Assembly: GCA_028767165.1 (NCBI GenBank)
Contig: JARACJ010000001.1
Coordinates: 738,520-802,519, forward strand
Length of the DNA: 64,000 nucleotides
DNA from: Proteobacteria bacterium DTSAM18
GTDB taxonomy: Bacteria > Myxococcota_A > UBA796 > GCA-2862545
Reading direction: 5' to 3'
This document shows positions 19,019 through 26,560 of the stretch, one piece after another. Both the position numbers and the translations under genes were made by a program. A model generated the notes under the pieces. The model was not told the DNA's origin. It saw nothing but the letters and a program-made list of their open reading frames with translations, and did no database searches. How positions within the stretch are numbered: the stretch's first letter is position 1; each line of letters opens with the position of its first letter.

Positions 19019-19211
19019 CACGGAGATCACACGGAGGGCCACGGAGTCTGTTTTCTTGTGATCCTCGGCGCTTCGGGCACCTTCGGACATGGGACACGAA
19101 GTCCGCTTGTCGGGAGGCCCGTACGTGAGGTGGAAGGCTCCACGCGCTCGCTCGGTCCACGTTCAAGAAGCTCCGTGCAACCTCCGTGGCGCTTTGTGCT
19201 TCCGTGGTGAA
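19005..19211. repeat. CCACGGAGG inverted-repeat element, copy 1
   Basis: The left end, TTCCACCACGGAGGCACGGAG (from 19005), is mirrored imperfectly by CTCCGTGCAACCTCCGTGG...TTCCGTGGTGAA (19171-19211), which gives terminal inverted repeats of about 40 bases around a ~125-base centre. A 29-base stretch beginning CACCACGGAGGCACGGAG is identical to the inverted right end of copy 2 near 59.2 kb. It encodes no transposase and belongs to a dispersed intergenic repeat type. Confidence 0.7.
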
Positions 19212-19261
19212 GAGCGACCCGTCCGTCCATCACGACCAGTCGCCTCCTGCCGATCCGCCCC

Positions 19262-20062
19262 TCAGAGGATGTCGTCCAGGGGATCGTGCCCGTCCGCTTC
19301 CTCTGCGACCTCTTCGTCGGCCTTCTGGTCGAACCAGCCATCCTGACGGCGCTTCTCGTACATCAGCAGCGCGCCGGCCACCGAGACGTTGAGGCTCTCG
19401 AGGTCGCCCGCGAGGGGGATGGAGACGATGTGATCGCACTTCTTGCGCAGGGCAGGGGACAGGCCCTTGCCCTCGCCGCCGAGGATGATGCACAGGGGGC
19501 CGGTGAGGTCGAGCTCCTGCAGGGGCACGCCGCCCATGTCGGCGCCGACGACCTTGATGCCGGCCTTCTGGACGTGCTTGAGGGCGCTGGACAGGCCTTC
19601 ACGGACCACGGGGACCATCTCGGCACCACCCATGGACACCCGGCTCACCACGCTCGACACGGTGGCGCCGCGGCGGGTGGGCATGATGAGGCCGTCGACA
19701 CCCATGCCGAGCCCCGTGCGCAGGAGCGCGCCGAGGTTGTGCTCGTAGTTGACCTCGTCGGCCATCACGAGGAACGGCGCCTTGCCCTCGGCGAACAGCT
19801 TGTCGATGAGGTTGAGGGTCGTGTAGGTGGGCAGGGGGTCGGCGTGTGCGACGATGCCGTTGTGGACGCGTCCGTCGGCCATCTCGTCGAGCTTCTGACG
19901 GGGGACCTTGTCGACCCGCACGCCGTTCTGGGCTGCGAGGGCGAGGATCCTCGCCACCTTGCGATCCACCTTGGCGCCCTTGTCGAGCCAGATCCGACGC
20001 ACGATACGGCGCTGCCGCAGCAGGGCCTCCATCACGGGGTTGCGTCCTTCCAGCTGTTCCAT
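19262..20062 (-). CDS. rlmB: 23S rRNA 2'-O-methyltransferase of the TrmH/SPOUT family (RlmB-like)
   Basis: Residues 1-75 form the L30e-like substrate-binding domain (EGRNPVMEALL, the strand RRIWLDKGA, VHNGIVA). Residues 95-245 form the SPOUT methyltransferase knot with motif 1 NYEHNLGALLRTG, motif 2 IILGGEGKGL and motif 3 IPLAGDLESLNVSVAGALLMYE. These match RlmB, which methylates G2251 of 23S rRNA. The usual motif-1 NPxNLGA is NYEHNLGA here. A short acidic tail (EEVAEEADGHDPLDD) extends the C-terminus. RlmB and TrmH-type tRNA enzymes share this fold, so the substrate is inferred from the N-terminal domain. Confidence 0.85.
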   Translation of the reverse strand: MEQLEGRNPVMEALLRQRRIVRRIWLDKGAKVDRKVARILALAAQNGVRVDKVPRQKLDEMADGRVHNGIVAHADPLPTYTTLNLIDKLFAEGKAPFLVMADEVNYEHNLGALLRTGLGMGVDGLIMPTRRGATVSSVVSRVSMGGAEMVPVVREGLSSALKHVQKAGIKVVGADMGGVPLQELDLTGPLCIILGGEGKGLSPALRKKCDHIVSIPLAGDLESLNVSVAGALLMYEKRRQDGWFDQKADEEVAEEADGHDPLDDIL

Positions 20063-20136
20063 GGTGTCTCCGATGGCTCGTTCCGGGGCGGGTTCTATGC
20101 CGCTTGGAGGAACGGAGCCAACGAGGAGAAGGGGAA

Positions 20137-20171
20137 GGGGCCATTGGGCGACGGGAGGGGGGCGTGGCCCC
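20137..20171 (-). terminator. possible terminator after gshA
   Basis: GGGGCCA (20137-20143) and TGGCCCC (20165-20171) can pair across a 21-base loop just downstream of the leftward glutamate-cysteine ligase gene. The stretch beyond it is moderately T-rich on that strand. The long loop makes this weak. Confidence 0.3.
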
Positions 20172-20185
20172 GTCTGCCCCTCGTC

Positions 20186-21517
20186 CTAGCCCTTGTGCTC
20201 GAGCACCCGCAGCGGGTGGGTCAGCTCGATCACCTTGTCGGCCGTGATGTCGTCACCGAGGTGGGCCAGCAGGCGGTCGGCCGGGCACTCGCCGTGCTCG
20301 ACGAGGTCCATCGCCGGCGCGAGGAGGTGGGAATCGGTGGGACGGGCGCGCTCGAGGCCTCCCTGGGCGGCGGTGAGCATGCGCTCGGCCCACCACGCGA
20401 GGGGACGTCCACCGACGACGGCCTGCAGGCCGTGGCGGCAGGCCTGGTGGAAGCGCTCGTCCTTGGTGCCGTAGCGCTCGAAGTGCTCGGCGAGCGCGAG
20501 ACCCTGGTGCAGTGCCTTGTCGTCGTAGAACAGGCCCTCGAACAGCGCGCAGAAAGACGCGGCGAGGTCGATGCCCACGGCGTCGCCCATCCGGACCTCG
20601 ATGAGGTTCTTGATGCGGACCTCGGGGAACACGCTGGTCTGGTGCAGATCCCAGTCGGCCATGGTCGGGGCGTCGAGCCCGGGCAGGCCGTTGTCCATCC
20701 ACTGGCGGAAGCTGCGGCCATGGCCCGGCTGCCACTCGTTGTTCTTGTGGGTGAACAGCAGGGGGACGTCGAGCAGGTAGTCGACCCAGCCCTCGTAGGA
20801 GAAGTCGCTGGCGGCGGTGGGGAAGCCGGTGCGTGCCGGATCGGTGTGGGACCAGATGTTGCCGCGGAAGGACTTCCAGCCGTTGGGCCGACCCTTCGTG
20901 AGGGGGCTGTTGGCGAACATCGCGGTGACGATGGGCGCGAGCACGATGCTCACCCGGAGCTTGCGGGCGGCGTCGGCGGCGTCGGAGAAGTCGAAGGAGC
21001 ACTGCGTGGCGCAGGTGCCCTTCATCATGTGGTGCCCGAGGGTGCCCACGGTGGGCATGTGGGCCCGCATGACGACGTAGCGGCCCTTGGGAACCCACTG
21101 GATGCTCTCGAGGGGGACCATCGGCGTGTAGCCCATGGCCACCTGGCGGTAGCCCCTGGGGATGAGGCACTCGTCGAGGGCGTGGGTGAAGGCCTTGGCC
21201 TCGAGCCGGGCCTCCTCGACGGTGTCGTGGGGCGTGCCCGACAGCTCGAGCTGCCCGCCGGGCTCCAGCGTGAAGGAGCCCTGGGGGCCGGTGGCCGCGA
21301 TGAGGGTGGCCTTCTCACGGTAGGGCGCCCAGCCCCGGCGCACGAATTCGCCCAGGAGTCCTCGGATGCTCGCGGGGCCCTTGTAGGGAAGGGGGGCGCC
21401 GTTGGCGTCGAGGGCGAACCGCTCGAACTCACCGCCCACGCGCCAGTGGTGACGGGGCCGGCCGTAGGAGGCGTAGGTGTCGATGAGGAGCTGACGGCTC
21501 AGGGGTGCTTGGGTCAT
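20186..21517 (-). CDS. gshA: glutamate-cysteine ligase, plant/proteobacterial type
   Basis: This enzyme makes gamma-glutamylcysteine, the first step of glutathione synthesis. The 443 residues match the GCS2 (plant-like) family: GGEFERF near 28, FTLEPGGQLELSG, MMKGTCATQCSFDF, then the FANSPLTKGRPNGWKSFR segment and EVRMGD near the end. The acidic Mg-ATP residues and the EPGGQ substrate loop are intact. The gene is transcribed alone. A glutathione synthetase is not in this window, so whether the end product is glutathione cannot be seen here. Confidence 0.9.
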   Translation of the reverse strand: MTQAPLSRQLLIDTYASYGRPRHHWRVGGEFERFALDANGAPLPYKGPASIRGLLGEFVRRGWAPYREKATLIAATGPQGSFTLEPGGQLELSGTPHDTVEEARLEAKAFTHALDECLIPRGYRQVAMGYTPMVPLESIQWVPKGRYVVMRAHMPTVGTLGHHMMKGTCATQCSFDFSDAADAARKLRVSIVLAPIVTAMFANSPLTKGRPNGWKSFRGNIWSHTDPARTGFPTAASDFSYEGWVDYLLDVPLLFTHKNNEWQPGHGRSFRQWMDNGLPGLDAPTMADWDLHQTSVFPEVRIKNLIEVRMGDAVGIDLAASFCALFEGLFYDDKALHQGLALAEHFERYGTKDERFHQACRHGLQAVVGGRPLAWWAERMLTAAQGGLERARPTDSHLLAPAMDLVEHGECPADRLLAHLGDDITADKVIELTHPLRVLEHKG

Positions 21518-21817
21518 CTGGTTGTCGAACTCGCATGAGAGGCAGCGTCAAGTAGGGACCCCCGCCGGGGTTGGCAAGCTCCGGATGGCGCCCGCGGCGG
21601 ACGAGTGTGGTGACGATTTGTTACCCTGGGTGCGTGAACACCCGTGCGATTGTCTGTACCCTCTCTACAGCTGGCTTTCACGCTGCCTTTCCGGGGCGGT
21701 CCGTGGGCAGGGCGGGGCGTCACTCCGCGCGAGCACGGGGCTTACGGAGATTTGGCGAACTCCATGCCGCGACACGGCGCCATCTTGGGGTAATCAAGAG
21801 GCGTCCAGGAGTCTTCG
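21518..21817. other. 300-bp divergent intergenic region
   Basis: This gap separates the leftward gshA from the rightward thioredoxin-fold lipoprotein and should carry promoters for both. I see no convincing -35/-10 pair, no supported gene and no long repeat. A GGAG (21808-21811) 6 bases before ATG 21818 serves the lipoprotein gene. Confidence 0.6.
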
Positions 21818-22459
21818 ATGCGTATCTTTGCTGTGACCGGTCTCATCGCCGCCCTGATGGCCTGTGCCCCTCCGGATCTCGGTGCGTCCGACTACGAGCC
21901 CTTCTCCGTGCCCGACAACGAGTGGCCCGGTGAGGAGCCGCCCGCGGATCTCATCCCGGAGAATTGGACCGTCGGCAATGTCGCACCCCAGGTCGAAGGC
22001 ATGGATCAGCACGGCACCACCACGGCGCTGTGGCAGTTCTGGGGCAAGTACACGGTGGTCGACGTGTCGACCCTGTGGTGCGCGCCCTGCCAGGAGCTCG
22101 CACGCTCCACCGAGGATCTGTACCAGCACTACGGCGACTACGGTGTCATCCCCCTCAGCGTGATCATCGAGAACGAGTCCGGCGGCGAAGCCACCCAGGA
22201 GGAGCTCGAGCTGTGGGCCACCTGGCCCTCTCGCAACGAGAACAGCGAGTACGAGGAGATCACCGCCCCGATCATCTCCGACTTCAAGGGCAAGTCCGGC
22301 AGCGGCACCCTCGTGCGCAACGGCCAGTACCCGGCCATCGCCATCGTCGGCCCCGACCTGCGGGTGCGTCGCAGGGGCCTCGAGGCCAACCACCGCAAGA
22401 TCGAGCTCGCCGTGGAAGAGGTCCTGTGCGAGGACGGCATCACGGAGTTCTGCCGCTGA
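21818..22459 (+). CDS. thioredoxin-fold (TlpA/ResA-like) lipoprotein
   Basis: A short lipoprotein signal ends in LMAC (Cys16), so the mature protein should be anchored in a membrane facing the periplasm. The thioredoxin fold begins near residue 50 (VGNVAPQVEGMDQ), and the active-site WCAPC lies at about 87-91 after VVDVSTL. The C-terminal half keeps a YPAIAIVGPDLRV cis-Pro strand. It probably reduces or oxidises periplasmic disulfides like other TlpA/ResA proteins. GGAG lies 6 bases before the ATG. It is a single gene that ends at a shared hairpin with convergent pepA. Confidence 0.88.
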   Translation: MRIFAVTGLIAALMACAPPDLGASDYEPFSVPDNEWPGEEPPADLIPENWTVGNVAPQVEGMDQHGTTTALWQFWGKYTVVDVSTLWCAPCQELARSTEDLYQHYGDYGVIPLSVIIENESGGEATQEELELWATWPSRNENSEYEEITAPIISDFKGKSGSGTLVRNGQYPAIAIVGPDLRVRRRGLEANHRKIELAVEEVLCEDGITEFCR

Positions 22460-22485
22460 AGCGCCTGGGGCTCCCACCCACGAAG

Positions 22486-22517
22486 AAGGCCCCGACGGCA
22501 TGTGCCATCGGGGCCTT
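22486..22517. terminator. bidirectional hairpin between thioredoxin-fold gene and pepA
   Basis: AAGGCCCCGACGGC (22486-22499) and GCCATCGGGGCCTT (22504-22517) form a 14-bp stem with one mismatch and a 4-base loop, midway between two converging genes. It has A-rich and T-containing flanks (GAAGAAGG before, CTTCGTG after), as expected of a terminator used from both sides. Confidence 0.75.
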
Positions 22518-22555
22518 CGTGCGTCCGGGGGACGACGTGCGCTGGTGAGCAGGCC

Positions 22556-24004
22556 TCAGATGTAGCCGCCGAGACCCAGCAGGAACGCCACGCCCCAGCC
22601 GGTGCCCTTGCCGCCGAGGAACGACGGGCCGGCCATGTCGACGTGGAGCCACTGGCCCTCGTAGTCGAGGATGTGCTGGCGGATGAACTCGCCCGCGCAG
22701 GAGGACTGGGCGTTGAAGCGGTCCTTCACGGAGTTCTTGAGGTCGGCCACGTGGGACCGGAACTCGTTCACGTAGAACTCGGGCACGAACGGCAGGGCGT
22801 GGGTCATGTCGCCGGTGCGACGGCCGGCCTGGACGGCCTGGGCCTCGAGGGTCTCGTCGTTGCAGTACAGCGCGGCGTGCATCTTGCCGGTGGCCATGCT
22901 CTGGGCGCCGGTGAGGGTGGCCATGTCGATGATGCGGCCGGGGGAGCGCTGGCTGACAGCCCACGCGACGCCGTCGGCGAGCACCAGACGGCCTTCGGCG
23001 TCGGTGTTGTTCACCTCGACCCGCCTGCCCGAGTACATCTGGATGACGTCGTCGGGGCGCGTGGCCTGGGGCCCGACGGCGTTCTCGGCCAGGCACAGGA
23101 TGGCCGTGAGCGGACGCTCGGAGCCCATGGAGGCAGCGGCGAGGAAGGCGGTGAGCACCGCGGCGGCGCCACCCATGTCGGACTTCATGCCGGGCATGCC
23201 GGTCTTCGTCTTCAGGGACAGGCCACCGGTGTCGTAGGTGATGCCCTTGCCCACCCACACCTCGCGGGGGAGGTCCGGGTTGGTGCCGTCGAGATCGAGG
23301 ATGACCAGGGACGGCGGGTGCACCGCGGCCTTGCCCACGGCCCACACACCACCCATGCCCTGGGTGCGGAGGAAGTCGCCGGTGATGGCCTGGAAGTGCA
23401 CGCCTTCGACCTGGGCGGCCGACTGGCGGGCATAGGAGACGAAGTTGGTGGTGTTCAGCTCGTTGGGCGGGGTGTCCACGAGCTGGGCGGCCCGCTGCAC
23501 GGCGCGGGCCAGCAGGTTGAGGGAGCGGGCGTCGAAGCTCTGGCCCTCGGGCACCAGCAGCTTGACCTCGACCTTGCGCTCCCGCCTGCCCTGGGCCAGC
23601 CGGTAGATGGGCCAGGTACGGGCGATGGCGGCGATGCAGGCCGGGGCGTGGGCGGCATCCTCCAGGGCGAGCACGATGGTCATGGACGAGGGATGACCGG
23701 CGCTGCCCAGGATGCGGGGGATGGCCCATGCACGGCTGGGGGTGTTGTGGCGGCTGCAGGCCTCGGGAAGGACACCCACGACGGTGCGCGTGGGCGTCTC
23801 CTCCTGCCAGTGGGTGCGGACGCGGACGTCGCCGCGGGGGGCGGTGTCGCCGAGGAGCACCCGGTAGGTGGAGGGCGAGACGCCCTTGGGCAGGCGCTCG
23901 AGGGTGTGGCTGCGCTGGAGCGCACCGTGGCGTCCGATGAACACGATGCTGCCGGCGGGCGAGACGTCCTCGTGAGCGGACAGGACGTCGATGGACACGG
24001 TCAT
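22556..24004 (-). CDS. M17 leucyl aminopeptidase-like protein
   Basis: The 482 residues have the M17 layout, with a variable N-terminal domain (to ~175) and a catalytic domain with two metal ions. The key segments are VGKGITYDTGGLSLK (metal Lys/Asp), MKSDMGGAA, LAENAVG and NNTDAEGRLVLADG, followed by the MATLTGA strand. The DTPPNELNT start of the catalytic domain and the overall look are closer to the NPEPL1-type branch than to E. coli PepA. It removes N-terminal residues from peptides in the cytoplasm. It converges on the upstream lipoprotein gene and shares its terminator hairpin. Confidence 0.9.
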   Translation of the reverse strand: MTVSIDVLSAHEDVSPAGSIVFIGRHGALQRSHTLERLPKGVSPSTYRVLLGDTAPRGDVRVRTHWQEETPTRTVVGVLPEACSRHNTPSRAWAIPRILGSAGHPSSMTIVLALEDAAHAPACIAAIARTWPIYRLAQGRRERKVEVKLLVPEGQSFDARSLNLLARAVQRAAQLVDTPPNELNTTNFVSYARQSAAQVEGVHFQAITGDFLRTQGMGGVWAVGKAAVHPPSLVILDLDGTNPDLPREVWVGKGITYDTGGLSLKTKTGMPGMKSDMGGAAAVLTAFLAAASMGSERPLTAILCLAENAVGPQATRPDDVIQMYSGRRVEVNNTDAEGRLVLADGVAWAVSQRSPGRIIDMATLTGAQSMATGKMHAALYCNDETLEAQAVQAGRRTGDMTHALPFVPEFYVNEFRSHVADLKNSVKDRFNAQSSCAGEFIRQHILDYEGQWLHVDMAGPSFLGGKGTGWGVAFLLGLGGYI

Positions 24005-24061
24005 GGTGTCTCCTTTCAGGGGGTCCGGGGCCGTATCACGGACACCGGAGCTGTGCGTCGG

Positions 24062-24964
24062 TCAGCGGTATTCCATCGATGGACGGCGCTGCATGAGCTC
24101 GGTGATGACGTCGATGGGCGCCGTGCCCTCGGCCACCCGCACGAGGCCCTGGGTCAGTGGCATCTCGACGTTGAACAGGCGGGCGAGGCCGAGCACGGCC
24201 CGGGCGAGCTTGAGGGGGGAGGTCTCGGTGGTGTCGCCCTTGGCCAGTGCCACGCCGGCCTCGTAGTGGGGGTGACCGGGACGCGCCTGGGAGGCCACGA
24301 GGTCGCCCATGCCCGCGAGTCCGACGAAGGTGGTGCTGTCGGCGCCCAGGGCGGTGCCCAGGCGGATGGTCTCGGCCACGCCACGGCTGAGCACGAGCGC
24401 CTCCATGCCGATGCCGGCACCGGGCAGGGAGGTGGTGAGGCCGTGAAGCGCGGCGACGACCGGCATCATCGCGCCGGAGAGCTGCACGCCGGTGAGGTCG
24501 ACGCTCTCGTAGACCCGGTAGCGGCTGCTGTGCAGGGCGGTGAGGAGCAGGGACCGGACCTCGTCGTAGCGGCTGGCGACCACGCCCGCGCACAGGCCGC
24601 CGCTGAGGATCTCGTCGACGGGGCTCGGACCGGCGAGGGCGCCCACCCGCAGGCAGTCGGACTCCTGCAGGACGACGTCGGTGAGCCATGCCCCCGTGGT
24701 GGGATCGATGCCGCGACCCGCCACGACGACGCGGTTGCGAGGGCCGGGCCGGGTGAGCCTGATGGCACGCCGGACCTCGTCGGCGCTCGTGGCGACGAGG
24801 AGCAGCTCGCACGCGGCGGCGACTTCGGGCGGGTTGCGGCTGTTGGGCAGCACGTGGGGCGGCTTGATGTCGGCCCACGCGATGAAGGGCTTGTGGCCGG
24901 CGGCGATGACCAGGCGGGCGAGTGCCTGGCCCCAGCGTCCGCCTCCGAGGATTCCTACGCGCAT
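24062..24964 (-). CDS. GpsA-like NAD-dependent glycerol-3-phosphate dehydrogenase homolog with altered active site
   Basis: The 300-residue protein follows GpsA throughout: GILGGGRWGQALA nucleotide loop (4-16), LLLVATSADEVRRAI, ALAGPSPVDEIL and FVGLAGMGDLVAS (213-225). The catalytic residues differ. The GALKN motif with the essential Lys is GAMMP (164-168, Met167), the KGI Lys is Arg84, and the substrate-binding SRNRRFG is PGHPHYEAG. It probably binds a dinucleotide but may not make glycerol-3-phosphate in the normal way. Its ATG overlaps by one base the stop of the PlsB-like acyltransferase gene, so the two are translationally coupled. Confidence 0.75.
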   Translation of the reverse strand: MRVGILGGGRWGQALARLVIAAGHKPFIAWADIKPPHVLPNSRNPPEVAAACELLLVATSADEVRRAIRLTRPGPRNRVVVAGRGIDPTTGAWLTDVVLQESDCLRVGALAGPSPVDEILSGGLCAGVVASRYDEVRSLLLTALHSSRYRVYESVDLTGVQLSGAMMPVVAALHGLTTSLPGAGIGMEALVLSRGVAETIRLGTALGADSTTFVGLAGMGDLVASQARPGHPHYEAGVALAKGDTTETSPLKLARAVLGLARLFNVEMPLTQGLVRVAEGTAPIDVITELMQRRPSMEYR

Positions 24965-26550
24965 CAGACCTCCAGCTCGGCGAAGGTGGCGCGGTTGCGG
25001 TAGTACAGGCACAGCTTGGGGTCGGACACGATGATCTCGTCTCCCTTGGCCTCGAGGGCCTTCGAACGGTGGTAGCGGGCGAAGCGGTCGAGGGCGATGT
25101 CCAGCAGCTCGTCGGCGGTGTCGGGAAGGGCCGAGTGCCAGGCGCCTCGCGCGGCGCCCGCGTCGATCTGCTTCATCACGCGGGCGAGGGCCTGTAGCAT
25201 GGCCTGCCGGGACAGGTGACGCTGGTAGCGGCCGGAGCGGAGGATGCCCCAGGTGTCGCGACCGGGGAGCTTCTTCTCCAGGAGCCGCCAGGCGGTCCAG
25301 GCGGCCACGTGTGTGGACATCAGGCTGGCGAGGGTGGGGTAGGCCTTCACGATGGCGTCGGCGAGGCGGTCCGTGTAGACGTGATCCCGCTGCTCGTCGC
25401 GCTGCACCCGCCCCTCGGCGTCGGTGACGTACCCGAGGCGGTGCTCGGCGGCTTCGGCGCGCTCCCGTGGGTCGACGGGAACGGGGTTGCCCAGGACATC
25501 GAGGGGCTGGCCGAACCGGCAGACGATGGAGGAGTCCAGCGAGAGCACCCGCTTGAGGAACTGGACCACCCGGCGGGGCTGCGTGAACTCGTCGTCGGAG
25601 ATGATGTAGCGCTGCTTGCCCGCCTCCTCGAGGTGGTCCTCGATGAGGGTGTTGGCCTCCAGCACGAGCTGGAAGGACAGCGTGCAGGGCACGATGTAGA
25701 CCTCGGAGCGCTTCGCGCCCGTGACGAGGTTCTCCTGCCAGGCGGAGATGCCGGTGCCCAGCAGGCCCTTCTTCAGGCTGGTCTCGATGGCGCCGCTGCG
25801 GGACCGGGTGCCGCCGGGGAAGAACAGCGAGTGGTGGTGCGTGGTGAGCTGCTGGACGGAGTAGTCCTTGAGCAGGTCCTTGTACATCGTGGCCTGCTTG
25901 AGGCGGTCGACGGTGTAGGCGCCCAGCCGGGACATCCACCAGCCCATCACCGGGTTGCTGAACAGGTTGAGGCCCGCGCCGTACTGGAACGGCGGCAGGC
26001 CCATCATGGTGAGCGCGAGGCCGATGATGGGGGAGTCGAGGTTGGAGACGTGGGTGGGCGTGAGGATGAGCGTGGCCTCACGGGCCAGCTGCTGGAGCAG
26101 CTCCTTGTCGCCGTCGACGGTGAGCCGACGGCCCGGCGTGATGCCGACGTCCTTCAGGCTGCTGGTCTGTGCGGAGAGCAGGGCCGTGAGCACCGGCGGG
26201 AGCACCTTGGAGGCGAAGCGGTAGGAGGGCAGCGAGAAGCGGCCGTGGATCTCGTTCGCCCACGGCCGGATCATGTCGACCGCGGCCCGGATGCGGTCCT
26301 GCCTGTCGCCGCGGGTGAGGGCGCGGGACAGGTCGTCGAGGGCCTGCAGGTCGTCCTGGGGAGGCGGCCGGAGGCGGGAGAGGCGGCGCTTCTCCTGGTA
26401 CAGGGCATCCTCGAGCAGGCGATCCAGCTCCGGCTCGGGCAGGCCCTGCAGCCGCTTCTGGGCCCGCATCACGAGGTTCTGCACGATGTCGGTACGAGGG
26501 TGCTCCTCGTACAGTCCTGTGAGCCCGGCATCCTGGGGGGCGTTGGGCAT
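24964..26550 (-). CDS. PlsB-like glycerol-3-phosphate / lysophosphatidate acyltransferase
   Basis: Residues 150-340 form a PlsC/PlsB acyltransferase domain: HVSNLDSP (the HX4D catalytic box), a GWWMSRLGAYTVDR block II, FPGGTRSRSG (block III, with Gly replacing the usual Glu of EGTRSR) and VPCTLSFQLVLEA (block IV). The flanking regions are largely helical, and the total of 528 residues is intermediate between PlsC and PlsB. It should transfer an acyl chain to a glycerol phosphate-type acceptor at the inner membrane. Coupling to a GpsA-like gene supports glycerophospholipid metabolism, although that partner lacks its key lysine. Confidence 0.78.
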   Translation of the reverse strand: MPNAPQDAGLTGLYEEHPRTDIVQNLVMRAQKRLQGLPEPELDRLLEDALYQEKRRLSRLRPPPQDDLQALDDLSRALTRGDRQDRIRAAVDMIRPWANEIHGRFSLPSYRFASKVLPPVLTALLSAQTSSLKDVGITPGRRLTVDGDKELLQQLAREATLILTPTHVSNLDSPIIGLALTMMGLPPFQYGAGLNLFSNPVMGWWMSRLGAYTVDRLKQATMYKDLLKDYSVQQLTTHHHSLFFPGGTRSRSGAIETSLKKGLLGTGISAWQENLVTGAKRSEVYIVPCTLSFQLVLEANTLIEDHLEEAGKQRYIISDDEFTQPRRVVQFLKRVLSLDSSIVCRFGQPLDVLGNPVPVDPRERAEAAEHRLGYVTDAEGRVQRDEQRDHVYTDRLADAIVKAYPTLASLMSTHVAAWTAWRLLEKKLPGRDTWGILRSGRYQRHLSRQAMLQALARVMKQIDAGAARGAWHSALPDTADELLDIALDRFARYHRSKALEAKGDEIIVSDPKLCLYYRNRATFAELEV

Positions 26551-26560
26551 GGGATCTCCG

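Larger units (their letters stand above)
18891..19261. other. gene-free gap with repeats between phoH and rlmB
   Basis: No supported gene is present. The gap holds a 47-base duplication with hairpins, which may terminate phoH, followed by an inverted-repeat element of the CCACGGAGGCACGGAG type. The short frames here translate to runs known from the repeat family rather than from proteins. Confidence 0.8.

Noticed and set aside
22502..25003. An 833-residue + strand frame opposite pepA and gpsA-like
   Set aside because: Antisense to M17 and GpsA-type genes; low-complexity Gly/Asp/His-rich product.
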